This document shows positions 15,617 to 24,370 of a DNA stretch of 64,000 nt, in pieces (position 1 is the first letter of the stretch; every line of letters begins with the position of its first letter). The notes below the pieces were generated by a model. That model had not been told where the DNA came from and made no database searches. It was given only the letters and a program-made list of their open reading frames with translations. The stretch lies in the NCBI RefSeq assembly GCF_039602135.1, contig NZ_CP125942.1, forward strand, positions 1,736,001 to 1,800,000. Reading direction: 5' to 3'. This DNA comes from Glutamicibacter sp. B1 (GTDB taxonomy: Bacteria; Actinomycetota; Actinomycetes; Actinomycetales; Micrococcaceae). The position numbers and the translations under genes are program-made.

Positions 15617-16257
15617 TAGAAGTTCAAGACCTTTTTAGCGGTAGCGACATCCATGTTTTCGTGACGCCACAACTCCGTTTCGTTGATCAGTGAACGAGTT
15701 TTCGCCTTATCGATGTAGACGGTACCAGACAGATGATCCGTTTCATGCTGCACTATTCTTGCCTGCCAACCGCTAAATGATTGCGTGTGTGCTTCTCCAT
15801 CACGGTCGTTGTACGTTGCCGTGATGTCAGCAGGGCGCGTAACTACACCCTGGAACCCTTCGAAAGACAGGCATCCCTCATAGAATTCCGCCGTGCGCTC
15901 CGATGCTGCAGTGTAGGTTGGGTTGAAAATTTCGAAGTATTCCAACGGTTCTCGTTCACGCTCGGAAGCAATTGATTCCGGTATAGGATACAAGTCTTCA
16001 AGCACAGCAATCTGAAGGGGAATGCCTACCTGGGGAGCGGCCAGACCTACTCCCGGTGCGTCATACATTGTCTGGCGCATGGCTTCAAGCAGTTCTTCGA
16101 GCAGCGGTTGCTCGAGCTGACCGGTGTACGGGATTGCCCGTTGACGAAGAAGAGGATGGCCAAGTTGCACTATTGGAAGCACCAGATTCTCGTCAGCCGT
16201 TTCTAGAATCCCGGTGACTAGTTCGATGATCTGTTCGTTGGTGTATTCGGTGTTCAT
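15616..16257 (-). CDS. def: Peptide deformylase
   Basis: Removes the N-formyl group from nascent proteins. All three motifs are intact: GVGLAAPQVG (residues 69-78), EGCLSF (127-132, Cys129 a metal ligand) and QHETDH (His171 and His175 metal ligands, Glu172 catalytic). At 213 residues it is a normal actinobacterial length with a short N-terminal extension. It overlaps zapE upstream by 4 bases and rlmA downstream by one base. Confidence 0.96.
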   Translation of the reverse strand: MNTEYTNEQIIELVTGILETADENLVLPIVQLGHPLLRQRAIPYTGQLEQPLLEELLEAMRQTMYDAPGVGLAAPQVGIPLQIAVLEDLYPIPESIASEREREPLEYFEIFNPTYTAASERTAEFYEGCLSFEGFQGVVTRPADITATYNDRDGEAHTQSFSGWQARIVQHETDHLSGTVYIDKAKTRSLINETELWRHENMDVATAKKVLNF

Positions 16258-17309
16258 CGGGATCCGGTGGTCCGTTCTACGTCGTGGTGGCGGTTTAGCT
16301 GCGCTAACCGTGAGGCCAATCGTGCTTTTTCGGTGGCGTGCAGCATGTGGCCTAGCTTCGATAGGTCGTCTTCAGCATATAAATGAACTTCGATGTTCTT
16401 GTCGTAGAAGACATCGATCAGGTTCGCTAGTCGCCGTTCCTCATCCATAGGCATCGTTTCGCTGGCCGGTATTTGGGTCACGTGCCAGCATGAGAATCGA
16501 GAGGCAAGTTCGAGATAGTCAGCTGTGTTGCGCCTGGTTCTGCAGATTTGATCAAAAGTAATCCAGATTATCCCGTCCCGGAGCTCAACGGGGCCAATTT
16601 GGTCATAACCGATCTTGATCCAGTCGTTACCTGAGATTATGGGAGCTGGATGGGGGAGTAGGTTTAGCGATCCCCGACGGTAACCCTCGGCTGGTGCCTC
16701 CAGAGATGTACTGAGTAGTCGGTAATCTAGCTCATGATCCAACTCAAAAACTTCGAAGTCACTCCGGATGCTGCCGATGATCGGCTTCACCAAATGGTGA
16801 AAGGTATCGTCGTCTAACAACTTTTCGGGTTCGTAATTTGAGGTCGTCACCAACTGAATGTCATGCTGCTCGCAGTACTTGACCAGTTTGCCCATAAACA
16901 TCGCATCGCCAGGCTCGGTGCAGTGGAATTCGTCGAAAATCAGTACATTGATTCCGGAAAGTTCGCGTTCCAGACCTTGTACAAAAATGGCACCTAAAGA
17001 TTGACCTAGTAGGCGATTTTTGGGGGAGTTCAGGCGATGAAAGAACTCATGAAAATGAAATCTCTTAGTAAGAGCTTCTGGAAGATGTGCCACCAAGGAA
17101 TTGGTAATCACCGTTTTTCCTCGGCCTGGTGGTCCATAGATGTACACGCCGCGCCGTTTGTTTGAGGCTGTTGGCCCCACCGATTCACTCAAGATTCTGA
17201 TGAGTTCACATTGAGTTGAATCGGCGGTAATCCCTGCATTAGCTAGTGAGCCCAAGATCTTTTCGGCTAGGGCGTGAGCAGCCGGTGTTTGTGTTGACGA
17301 GTTGGGCAT
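16254..17309 (-). CDS. zapE: ZapE/AFG1-like P-loop ATPase
   Basis: A 351-residue AFG1-family ATPase. Walker A is GPPGRGKT (residues 59-66) and Walker B is LIFDEFH (123-129). HFHEFFHRL and LVTTSNYEPEKLL are also family landmarks. E. coli ZapE acts at the division septum; the actinobacterial role is less clear. It is the first gene of an overlapping zapE-def-rlmA operon. Confidence 0.87.
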   Translation of the reverse strand: MPNSSTQTPAAHALAEKILGSLANAGITADSTQCELIRILSESVGPTASNKRRGVYIYGPPGRGKTVITNSLVAHLPEALTKRFHFHEFFHRLNSPKNRLLGQSLGAIFVQGLERELSGINVLIFDEFHCTEPGDAMFMGKLVKYCEQHDIQLVTTSNYEPEKLLDDDTFHHLVKPIIGSIRSDFEVFELDHELDYRLLSTSLEAPAEGYRRGSLNLLPHPAPIISGNDWIKIGYDQIGPVELRDGIIWITFDQICRTRRNTADYLELASRFSCWHVTQIPASETMPMDEERRLANLIDVFYDKNIEVHLYAEDDLSKLGHMLHATEKARLASRLAQLNRHHDVERTTGSR

Positions 17310-17739
17310 AACTAAATTTTGCCATTCTCTGCTGTGGCGGCCAATTTAACAACTGGCCAGCGGCTCTGAGAAACGTTTGAGCAATGCGCATCGTAGGTCA
17401 GTTGGCGGCCCCTGGCTGGTCGGTTCGTAGTATTGAGGAGTACAGAAAGATTCGGATCCTTGTAATGCCGCGTGTCCACTCCGAGCGCATCGACTGAGGC
17501 TCTGAGAAGTGAGAGTATTCAGAAATCCCCAGTCAGAGACGATTTCCGGCTAATCATTTCGGATGATTTATTCAGGGGATAGGTGTCAGGTTTTGCGAAA
17601 GAGCCTCCACTTCGAGTGAATTTTTCCGATACCTATCGCTTTTAGAAGCAGTAAGCCCATAATGGACACACTCACCAAACTGGTCGGTTGGGACCTGTTG
17701 GTCAGTACTACAGTGCAATGGACTCAGGGAGTGTTTGCG
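17310..17739. other. 430-base non-coding gap upstream of the ArsR gene
   Basis: The divergent upstream region of zapE (-) and the ArsR regulator (+). A small hairpin ATCAT-ttcgg-ATGAT lies near 17554-17568, and the phrase GGCTCTGAGAA occurs twice about 140 bases apart. No gene or RNA could be supported. Confidence 0.5.
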
Positions 17740-18102
17740 ATGACTAGTGAATATAGCGTTCCAACGGCGCAATCAGGGATCATATCGGGCGATTTGCTTG
17801 ATATGACAGTGACAGTCCTCAAGACGTTATCTGAGCCATTGCGACTTCAAATGCTGTGGGCTTTATGCGAAGACGATCTCACGCTGTCAGAGCTTGCGCA
17901 GTTGGTGGGCGTCAGCCCAACGGTAGCTAGCCAATTGCTGTCACGCTTGCGAACCGCTGGTGTTTTACAGACCAATAAATCTGGACGTCACGTGATCTAC
18001 TCGATGCACGATGAGTTCTCGCGTCAGTTCATTCGTCAGACCCTAGACTTTGCTGCGCACCGTCTGGCCTTGCAAGATTCAGTACCTGAACAATCGCATT
18101 GA
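17740..18102 (+). CDS. ArsR/SmtB-family winged-helix regulator
   Basis: A 120-residue DNA-binding protein with the ArsR core: TLSEPLRLQMLWALCEDDLTLSELAQLVGVSPTVASQLLSRLRTAGVL, then a wing (NKSGRHVIYSM). The canonical ELCVCDL arsenic site is replaced by ALCEDDL, with a single Cys, so the inducer is unclear; His residues lie near the C-terminus. ATG 17740 with GGGAG 9 bases upstream is preferred over ATG 17662. The ACR3/BASS-type transporter is encoded 1 kb away on the other strand, so regulation of it is possible but unproven. Confidence 0.88.
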   Translation: MTSEYSVPTAQSGIISGDLLDMTVTVLKTLSEPLRLQMLWALCEDDLTLSELAQLVGVSPTVASQLLSRLRTAGVLQTNKSGRHVIYSMHDEFSRQFIRQTLDFAAHRLALQDSVPEQSH

Positions 18103-18548
18103 TCTTGCGTGAACTCACTAGATAAGGACGCTGTTTCACCTGTTCTCACCAGCATTAGAAATAAGCCGATAATCTACATTATGTAAAGTAGTGGAAATCT
18201 GGTGCTCCCACCGAACCTGAAATCCACTCACCCATTGAACTTACGGACCACGAAGAATCGCAGCGGCAGATCGAATCTGAGGTATTGGGTTCAGCCGCGA
18301 AAGCTGTCTCTAGCGTGCCTGGCGCTTTCGCATCTGAGCTCTCGATCCGGTGGAACGTTGGCATGCTCTAACCTAGCTACGGCCGACTGATGCGCCTGGA
18401 AAACAGTGAAGATTGGAGAGCAACGATCCTTGACCAGAGTTCCAGTGGTCGTGTGCGCGAGAGAAAATCGAACTCTAGATCAAGATAGGCTGATGGTGAC
18501 TACTCATGGACGTGAGACTCCCCTAGTTTTAAGGACTAACGCAGGAAT
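18103..18548. other. 446-base gap with a start-less coding-like fragment
   Basis: A frame open from 18192 to TAA 18372 on the + strand reads GAPTEPEIHSPIELTDHEES and then QRQIESEVLGSAAKAVSSVP. It has gene-like composition but no ATG, GTG or TTG before an upstream TAG. It may be the 3' end of a decayed gene. Nothing else is recognised in the gap. Confidence 0.35.
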
Positions 18549-19010
18549 ATGTCACCAAAGGCTTTGTATCGAACAATTGCACGGGCAGAAGCAGTTACGT
18601 GGACGTTGCTGATTCTTGCCATGATTCTCAAATACGGTGTGAAAGTTGGTGACTGGCCGGTATCAATTGCTGGTTTCATACACGGGTTCGTATTCCTGTC
18701 TTACTTTGCCACGGCGCTACTGGTGGGCATGAACCAGCGATGGAGTAAGAGACTGATCCTTACTGCTGCGGCAACTTCTGTGATTCCATACCTCACCGTT
18801 CCCTTCGATCAATGGCTAGAACGCAAGGACAAATTGAATGGTTTTTGGCGTACTGAAGCCACTGATCATCCCAGTGATAACGGATGGTTAGATAGGACAA
18901 TGAGGTGGCTCGTTGCTCGGCCAATTCCAACAGCGATAGGTTTCTTTGTCGTTGTCGTAGCCGTCTTTTCCGCTTTACTGGTTATGGGTCCTCCCGGAAG
19001 TTCAAGCTAA
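18549..19010 (+). CDS. DUF3817 membrane protein
   Basis: A 153-residue integral membrane protein with the DUF3817 pattern: YRTIARAEAVTWTLLILAMILKY, the loop DWPVSIAGFIHGFVFLSYF and a second hydrophobic pair. A C-terminal membrane helix (PTAIGFFVVVVAVFSALLVM) follows a charged linker. The function of the family is unknown. The ATG has GCAGGA upstream. It is convergent with the transporter that follows. Confidence 0.85.
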   Translation: MSPKALYRTIARAEAVTWTLLILAMILKYGVKVGDWPVSIAGFIHGFVFLSYFATALLVGMNQRWSKRLILTAAATSVIPYLTVPFDQWLERKDKLNGFWRTEATDHPSDNGWLDRTMRWLVARPIPTAIGFFVVVVAVFSALLVMGPPGSSS

Positions 19011-19151
19011 TTGCATTTTCAGCGGGTTACCCGGAATTTCCATTACCAACGGTGACACCGGCCACGGGCACGCGTTTATGTGCCAAACAGTTGGTCATAC
19101 CACGAAGCGGCCAACGATCGTTGCGGTCTGAAGACTCTACAGTGAACGGCT

Positions 19152-20123
19152 CTACTGCGCTTTAATCAGTCGCGGAATAGATTTCATCATGATGATCATC
19201 GCCACGAGTTCAACGAGAGTCTGAGTAACTACGACTGTCGCAGCCATCGAATATTCTTTGGGCAGTGCAAGAGCAATGGGAAGCACAACCAGTGAATTTC
19301 TAGTCACCCCGCTGAACGTTGCGGCCCGTTGTTCGTTGATTGAAAGCCGGAATATCTTTCCGATAATGAACGCGCAGACTCCAGCGACGAGAGCAAACGT
19401 GATGAAAATTAAGATCGTCTTAAGCAGTTGGTCGGTGTGTTCAGACAGTGAAGTGATCTGGGAGCCGGATACGCAATAGAGCGTCCCCATCATCGCTGGC
19501 ACCATGAAGCTGTCAGCGGTCTTTGCGAAGTGGGTGACGGGTGTCCATTTTCTACTAAGCGCCTGGGTCGTCAGTGCGAGCAACAATGGCAAGAGAATTA
19601 GTAGTATCAGTGCTTCTATAAATGGCCCTGGCGTGAAGAGAGTCAACGATGACTTTCCTACGATAAAGATCAAGTAGAGCGGGATCAGCGCCATTTGGGC
19701 CAGCAACAATAAAGGAGTCGTGGCGAGTAATTTGCGGCTCGCTCCCCCAGCGAGTCCAGAAAAAACGATGACATAGTCAACACACGGCGCCAGCAGCACT
19801 AAAGCAACGCCGATCAAGACCGGCTTGTTGCCTTGAACGAATCTAGTGAGTATGAAAACTATCGTTGGGACCACGATGAAGTTGATAACCAGCAGGGCGG
19901 ACATAAATTTGAAGTCTCGCCACCCGTTGACTAACTGGGTCAGCGGCATGCTCAGGAAAGTCACGTAGAGAAGTAGGCACAAGAATGGATTGATCCATGC
20001 CGACAGACCGTCGCTGTTCGAAGGAATATAAATTCCCGTCAGGCAGCCCGCAACGATGGCCAATAAATAAAGCATGATCTGATGCTTATCCATCCAAGCT
20101 GCAAATCCTTGCAATAAGATCAC
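19152..20123 (-). CDS. ACR3/BASS-superfamily transporter, putative arsenical efflux
   Basis: A polytopic protein of 323 residues with about ten hydrophobic segments. The stretches LLAPCVDYVIVFSGLAGG and FSGVTRNSLVVLPIALALP fit the bile acid:sodium symporter/ACR3 superfamily, where the Cys in APC is conserved in arsenite exporters. Homologues in actinobacteria are named arsenic resistance proteins. No arsenate reductase gene is nearby, so substrate assignment is tentative. Confidence 0.75.
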   Translation of the reverse strand: MILLQGFAAWMDKHQIMLYLLAIVAGCLTGIYIPSNSDGLSAWINPFLCLLLYVTFLSMPLTQLVNGWRDFKFMSALLVINFIVVPTIVFILTRFVQGNKPVLIGVALVLLAPCVDYVIVFSGLAGGASRKLLATTPLLLLAQMALIPLYLIFIVGKSSLTLFTPGPFIEALILLILLPLLLALTTQALSRKWTPVTHFAKTADSFMVPAMMGTLYCVSGSQITSLSEHTDQLLKTILIFITFALVAGVCAFIIGKIFRLSINEQRAATFSGVTRNSLVVLPIALALPKEYSMAATVVVTQTLVELVAMIIMMKSIPRLIKAQ

Positions 20124-20266
20124 CCTTCTGGTGCTAGTGAAGATCTAAGAAACGAATGGAGGGCGAATCCTCTGCGCCTCTCCCCTACGATGCTGTGGCT
20201 GAAGTGACACTGCCACGAGTCTGAAAACGACGCCAAATACTTTGCCGGAATCCCTATCATGAATAT

Positions 20267-20650
20267 ATGAAGCAAAGTATGAGCAAGTGGCCTTGGTTAG
20301 CGATCATAGATATTCTGCTGATCATTCTCTTCGCATTGTTGGGCCGGCGGGAACATGAGCACGGCTTGGCCATCAGTGGGATTCTGATAACTGCCCTGCC
20401 CTTTATCATCGGCTATGCCATAGCAACCGGATTATCGCGTCCATGGGTATCCATCAATAAACTGTGGCCGACTGGAATTCTTGTTTGGCTTGGCACGGTT
20501 GTTTTGGGTGTGGCTACCCGCCTATTAATGGGTCATACGGCAGCAATTTCGTTCGTGATCGTCACTTTCGTTGTTCTTGGTATCTTCTTGCTGGGTCGCC
20601 GCGCAGTTTCTAGTCTTATCGCCAAACGATCACAGCAGCAAAAGGCCTAG
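20267..20650 (+). CDS. DUF3054 membrane protein
   Basis: A 127-residue protein with four hydrophobic segments and the family's LGRREHEHG motif in the first loop, followed by GILITALPFIIGYAIATGLSRPW. The function is unknown. Its 3' end overlaps the 3' end of the convergent minus-strand gene by 21 bases. Confidence 0.85.
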   Translation: MKQSMSKWPWLAIIDILLIILFALLGRREHEHGLAISGILITALPFIIGYAIATGLSRPWVSINKLWPTGILVWLGTVVLGVATRLLMGHTAAISFVIVTFVVLGIFLLGRRAVSSLIAKRSQQQKA

Positions 20651-21172
20651 CCCGTAAGAGCCGGCAGCAACCAAGCTACTGGAGAAGGTGCCCAGGATGA
20701 ATTGTTCTGCGGCCCGGTGATCTTTCAATTCCGAGAACCGACCTAATCCCTTCACTGCGAGGACGATTGCTATCCCCTCAGGCCAGCCCGCCCATAACGT
20801 GCTGACGATGGCTGCTCGTTCAAGGAGTCCGATCCATAACCCGCCACGTAGCGGAGATGGGTCGGACTCTTTTCTGCTCAGTTCCGAATCGTTTCTGGCA
20901 GCGAGCCGGAAGATGAGTTCCGTAAATGGTCCGCCGAAACTCACCGCAAAAATACACGAGAGCATCACAACGTACAGGGTTGGCACGTGAGATGAATGGC
21001 CAGGCGTACCGGTCGCAACTGACAGTACTGCAGTAGTGAGAGCCAGAAGGCCGGATATAACTATCAAAACTTCGCGCCAACGTGCGCGTTGCCCCATTGC
21101 ATAACCCATATAGGCAGCCGTGCAAGAAAGCACGGCGGCGAGGCTCAAGCTCGCCCATGCGGTCCAATACAT
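20630..21172 (-). CDS. Conserved membrane protein next to a SatD-like gene
   Basis: A 180-residue membrane protein with about five hydrophobic segments. The C-terminal half (GLWIGLLERAAIVSTLWAGW, then KGLGRFSELKDHRAAEQFILGT) looks conserved and contains charged residues inside a membrane region. The start codon is only 3 bases beyond the SatD-like stop, so the two form an operon. I do not recognise a defined function. Confidence 0.75.
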   Translation of the reverse strand: MYWTAWASLSLAAVLSCTAAYMGYAMGQRARWREVLIVISGLLALTTAVLSVATGTPGHSSHVPTLYVVMLSCIFAVSFGGPFTELIFRLAARNDSELSRKESDPSPLRGGLWIGLLERAAIVSTLWAGWPEGIAIVLAVKGLGRFSELKDHRAAEQFILGTFSSSLVAAGSYGLGLLLL

Positions 21173-21769
21173 CTACGACTCCCCTAACATTTTCAATTGG
21201 CGAGTCAGAGAATAAGCTGCCTCATCCATCATGCGGTTTGCCTCAAACCATAGCGCTGCCGAAAGACGGGATGAGACTGCTTGCTGGGTGATTCCTAATT
21301 CCTTGGCAATCTGTTGCTGCGTGAGTCCTTCATCGGCTAAGGTGCCCGCCTCCCAAGCAGTGGCTCGACGCTTGGAAACGATGCAGGCAGTTAGCTGGAG
21401 TTCGGCCTCAAGTCGTGTTGCCTCATGCGATGGGCCGTGTACGGCCAGGTGCGCATTCGTATTTTTCGATCGTTCGACCGCAACTCGGGCATATTCAAAA
21501 GCAGGTCCGCGTCCGGCACGAGTTTCTTTAGGTAACGGAGTCTCAACCTGACCGAAACCAAGCCCTACGCTCCAGTCCCCCGACGCGGCCATCATGACAG
21601 CTAAGCGAATTGCTTCCGAAGCATCGTCCATCACGGCTTGAACTTCATCTCCGGCAGTACGCTGGAATGGGCGCACCACAGGAACCGTGGCATTGGCCTG
21701 TTCAATGAGGGTTTGCACTTTGTCTTCAGACGAACGGGATCGCCGTTGGTCAATGGTCAGAACAATCAT
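21173..21769 (-). CDS. SatD-like protein with C-terminal helix-turn-helix
   Basis: A 198-residue protein starting MIVLTIDQRRSR, in the SatD style. The N-terminal ~110 residues contain RTAGDEVQAV and GLGFG, followed by RAGRGPAFEYARVAVERSK, which is reminiscent of nucleotide-cyclase-like palm folds. The C-terminus carries a helix-turn-helix (LTQQQIAKELGITQQAVSSRL). It probably senses a ligand and binds DNA, perhaps controlling the membrane gene 3 bases downstream. The family assignment is moderate and the cyclase resemblance is only an impression. Confidence 0.7.
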   Translation of the reverse strand: MIVLTIDQRRSRSSEDKVQTLIEQANATVPVVRPFQRTAGDEVQAVMDDASEAIRLAVMMAASGDWSVGLGFGQVETPLPKETRAGRGPAFEYARVAVERSKNTNAHLAVHGPSHEATRLEAELQLTACIVSKRRATAWEAGTLADEGLTQQQIAKELGITQQAVSSRLSAALWFEANRMMDEAAYSLTRQLKMLGES

Positions 21770-21930
21770 GGAACAATTCTAAATCATTGTAATCAGAAAT
21801 ACTAACTTTAACCGTTGTTGGCAGCGTCGAGAGTCTCGACTGAATAATCGATGAATCACCATTTTCGACTAGAGTTGAAACTAAGTTATAGGTCTTCAGC
21901 TTGGAGACTCAGATAGTGAAAGGCGCAGCA

Positions 21931-22212
21931 ATGGTTACTGCATTCGTCATGATTCAGACGGCAACCGACAGCATCCCCGAGTGTGCTCAGCAAATCTCTG
22001 CAATTTCAGGGATCAGTGAGGTTTATTCCGTCGCTGGTGACTGGGACCTCATCGCGGTTGCGCGGGTTCACAAGCACGAGGACTTGGCAGAAGTTATTGC
22101 CAATAAGCTCTCTAAGATTCCAGGCATTCGTGGCACGCAAACCCATATTGCTTTCCGCGCCTACTCGGAGCACGACCTAGAGGCCGCTTTCTCGCTGGGG
22201 CTTGACGACTAG
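21931..22212 (+). CDS. Stand-alone Lrp/AsnC ligand-binding (RAM) domain protein
   Basis: A 93-residue RAM domain without the usual DNA-binding half: MVTAFVMIQTATDSI, VYSVAGDWDLIAVARV, GIRGTQTHIAFRAYS. Such stand-alone domains bind amino acids or partner proteins. ATG 21931 (AAAGG 7 bases upstream) is chosen over TTG 21901. It is convergent with trpD and separated from it by a strong terminator. Confidence 0.88.
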   Translation: MVTAFVMIQTATDSIPECAQQISAISGISEVYSVAGDWDLIAVARVHKHEDLAEVIANKLSKIPGIRGTQTHIAFRAYSEHDLEAAFSLGLDD

Positions 22213-22232
22213 TACAAATCCCTAGGCTGATA

Positions 22233-22286
22233 CAAGAACGGGTTCTGGTTACTGCTTGTACTAGCAGTAACCAGAACCCGTTCTTG
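22233..22286 (+). terminator. Bidirectional terminator between the RAM gene and trpD
   Basis: A perfect 23-base stem begins CAAGAACGGGTTCTGG and its complement ends TTCTTG, around an 8-base loop. It lies between two convergent genes. Confidence 0.92.
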
Positions 22287-22301
22287 TTTGATCTACTGGG
22301 C

Positions 22302-23369
22302 CTACTCCCCTAGGATCTGCTGAGTCGTCTGTGACCAATTGTCCAGAACTGATTTCGCGGCCCCGGAATCGATAGATTCGGCGGCCTTTGTCAGCGCTGC
22401 ACCCATTCGATCTTCAAAGCTTCCTTCGCTTGAAGGGTCGAAGGCCACCATTCCGGCAGCTGCATTCAGTAGCACGGCGTCACGCACTGGCCCCTGAGCA
22501 CCGGAAACAATCTGCCGTACAACCTCTGCATTATGTACCGCGTCTCCGCCACGTAGTTGCTCGAGGCTCGAACGTTCAATACCTAGATCTTGTGCGTCAA
22601 AGGAGAACTTGGTGACCTGGCCGTCACGCACTTCCCATACCTGGTTGCCAGCGGTGGTTGTGAGCTCGTCCAAGCCGTCATTGCCGCGGAAAACGAGACC
22701 ACGCGATCCACGTCGCGCAAGAACACCCGCCATAATTGGTGCCATGACTAGGTCTGAGCAACCCACGGCCGAGGAGCTAGGGAGAGCCGGGTTGGTCAAT
22801 GGCCCCATGAAGTTGAACGCCGTGGGAACCCTCAATTGTCGTCTCGCAAAGGCAACGTGTCGCATCGAAGGGTGGAAGACGTTGGCGAAGCAGAACGCAA
22901 TTCCAACCTTGTTGTAAACCTCTACAAGTCTCTCAATTGGTACATCGAGACGCACGCCGAGTGCTTCGAGTACATCGGCGGAACCTGAGGATGAAGAGGA
23001 GGCGCGGTTACCGTGTTTAACGATGTTGATTCCCGCGCCGGCGCACACCAGGGTGGCCATGGTGGAGATATTAACCGTGTTCTGACGATCTCCGCCGGTT
23101 CCTACAATGTCCAAGGTTTGTGCTTCGATGCTCAACGGCTTCGCATTAGCGACCATGGAATCAACGAGTCCGGTAAGTTCCGCGACGGTTTCTCCCTTGG
23201 AGCGTAAGGCAACCAAGAAGCCGGCAATTTGAACGTCGCTGGCTTCGCCACTCATGATCTCATTCATGGCCCAAGCTGCCTGAGTGCGGCTGAGATCGCC
23301 ACCGCCAATCAGGGTGGCCAAGAGATCTGGCCATGTTGGGAACTTTTCGTTTTCAAGGCTCGTTGACAC
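22302..23369 (-). CDS. trpD: Anthranilate phosphoribosyltransferase
   Basis: Second step of tryptophan synthesis: transfers phosphoribose from PRPP to anthranilate. Motifs are [17 protein letters not shown] (PRPP-binding GTGGD), [21 protein letters not shown] and [14 protein letters not shown] 23369 gives 355 residues, a normal length. The frame is open to ATG 23411, which would add 14 residues but has no ribosome-binding site, so the start is uncertain. No other trp gene is adjacent. Confidence 0.94.
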   Translation of the reverse strand: MSTSLENEKFPTWPDLLATLIGGGDLSRTQAAWAMNEIMSGEASDVQIAGFLVALRSKGETVAELTGLVDSMVANAKPLSIEAQTLDIVGTGGDRQNTVNISTMATLVCAGAGINIVKHGNRASSSSSGSADVLEALGVRLDVPIERLVEVYNKVGIAFCFANVFHPSMRHVAFARRQLRVPTAFNFMGPLTNPALPSSSAVGCSDLVMAPIMAGVLARRGSRGLVFRGNDGLDELTTTAGNQVWEVRDGQVTKFSFDAQDLGIERSSLEQLRGGDAVHNAEVVRQIVSGAQGPVRDAVLLNAAAGMVAFDPSSEGSFEDRMGAALTKAAESIDSGAAKSVLDNWSQTTQQILGE

Positions 23370-23643
23370 ATATGAAAGCCTATCGAGCCAGCCGTCGCAG
23401 TCCCAATTCATGTCATCAAATGATGTGTCTCAAGTCGCTAAAAACCTAGTGATTCTGGGGATAAATAGGGCACATGAGTGTTGCATAAATGATTGTTTCG
23501 TGAGACTCGCCGAATCAAGCTCTACGAATTGTAGAAAGAGTTTTCTTCATACTTCCGCGTGTTTCCGCGGTTGTTCTCGCTATGTGGCGCAAAAAACCGC
23601 CGACAACCCCTTTCTGCATTGGTATCTGAGGGGCATTTAGAGA

Positions 23644-23656
23644 CATAATGTCAGTG
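23644..23656 (+). promoter_or_regulatory. Candidate leaderless promoter of ctaE
   Basis: CATAAT (23644-23649) lies 6 bases before the GTG start of ctaE, and no Shine-Dalgarno is present. Transcription would begin at or next to the start codon. Confidence 0.5.
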
Positions 23657-24294
23657 TGACAACTGCGACTCATGCCCCAAATACGACGGCGCCACATGCG
23701 CCGAACCGCCCAAACATGGTGTCGGTGGGAACGATGGTGTGGCTCTCCAGCGAGCTCATGTTCTTCGCCGCCCTCTTCGCCATGTATTTCAGCCTTCGGG
23801 CTGCCGCGCCCGAACTATGGGCGACTGAAACTGCCAAACTTAACGTGCCGTTTGCGCTGGTTAACACCTTGATTCTGGTGTCCAGCTCGTTCTCGTGCCA
23901 GCTTGGTGTGTTCCGTGCTGAAGAATTCAAGCCTCGCCGTACCGGCGGACTGTTCAATTTCAAGGAATGGGGAATGATCGAATGGTTCATTCTTACCTTC
24001 ATCCTTGGTTCGATCTTCGTCTCGGTCCAGGCTTATGAATACGTCACTCTCGTTCACGAGGGTGTAGCACTGAACTCGAACTCCTACGCTTCGGCCTTCT
24101 ACATGACCACCGGCTTCCACGGCATTCACGTCACCGGTGGCCTGATTGCATTCCTGCTGATCATCGGTCGTGCAATGCTGGCTAAGAAGTTTGGCCACTT
24201 CGAAGCAACGGGTTCCATCGTTGTGTCCTACTACTGGCACTTCGTTGACGTTGTTTGGATCGCGCTGTTCGCGATCATCTACTTCTTGAAGTAG
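23656..24294 (+). CDS. ctaE: Cytochrome c oxidase subunit III
   Basis: Subunit III of the aa3-type terminal oxidase, 212 residues with five membrane helices. Landmarks are [32 protein letters not shown], the [13 protein letters not shown] loop and [16 protein letters not shown]. It heads the ctaE-qcrC-qcrA-qcrB operon, the usual actinobacterial order coupling the oxidase to the cytochrome bc complex. The start is GTG. Confidence 0.96.
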   Translation: MTTATHAPNTTAPHAPNRPNMVSVGTMVWLSSELMFFAALFAMYFSLRAAAPELWATETAKLNVPFALVNTLILVSSSFSCQLGVFRAEEFKPRRTGGLFNFKEWGMIEWFILTFILGSIFVSVQAYEYVTLVHEGVALNSNSYASAFYMTTGFHGIHVTGGLIAFLLIIGRAMLAKKFGHFEATGSIVVSYYWHFVDVVWIALFAIIYFLK

Positions 24295-24370
24295 CAACTT
24301 TTAGTCATTAGTTGCCACACCAAGAAGTACGGCAACACCACACCAAAGAAACTAAGTGAGGAACCAGCAA

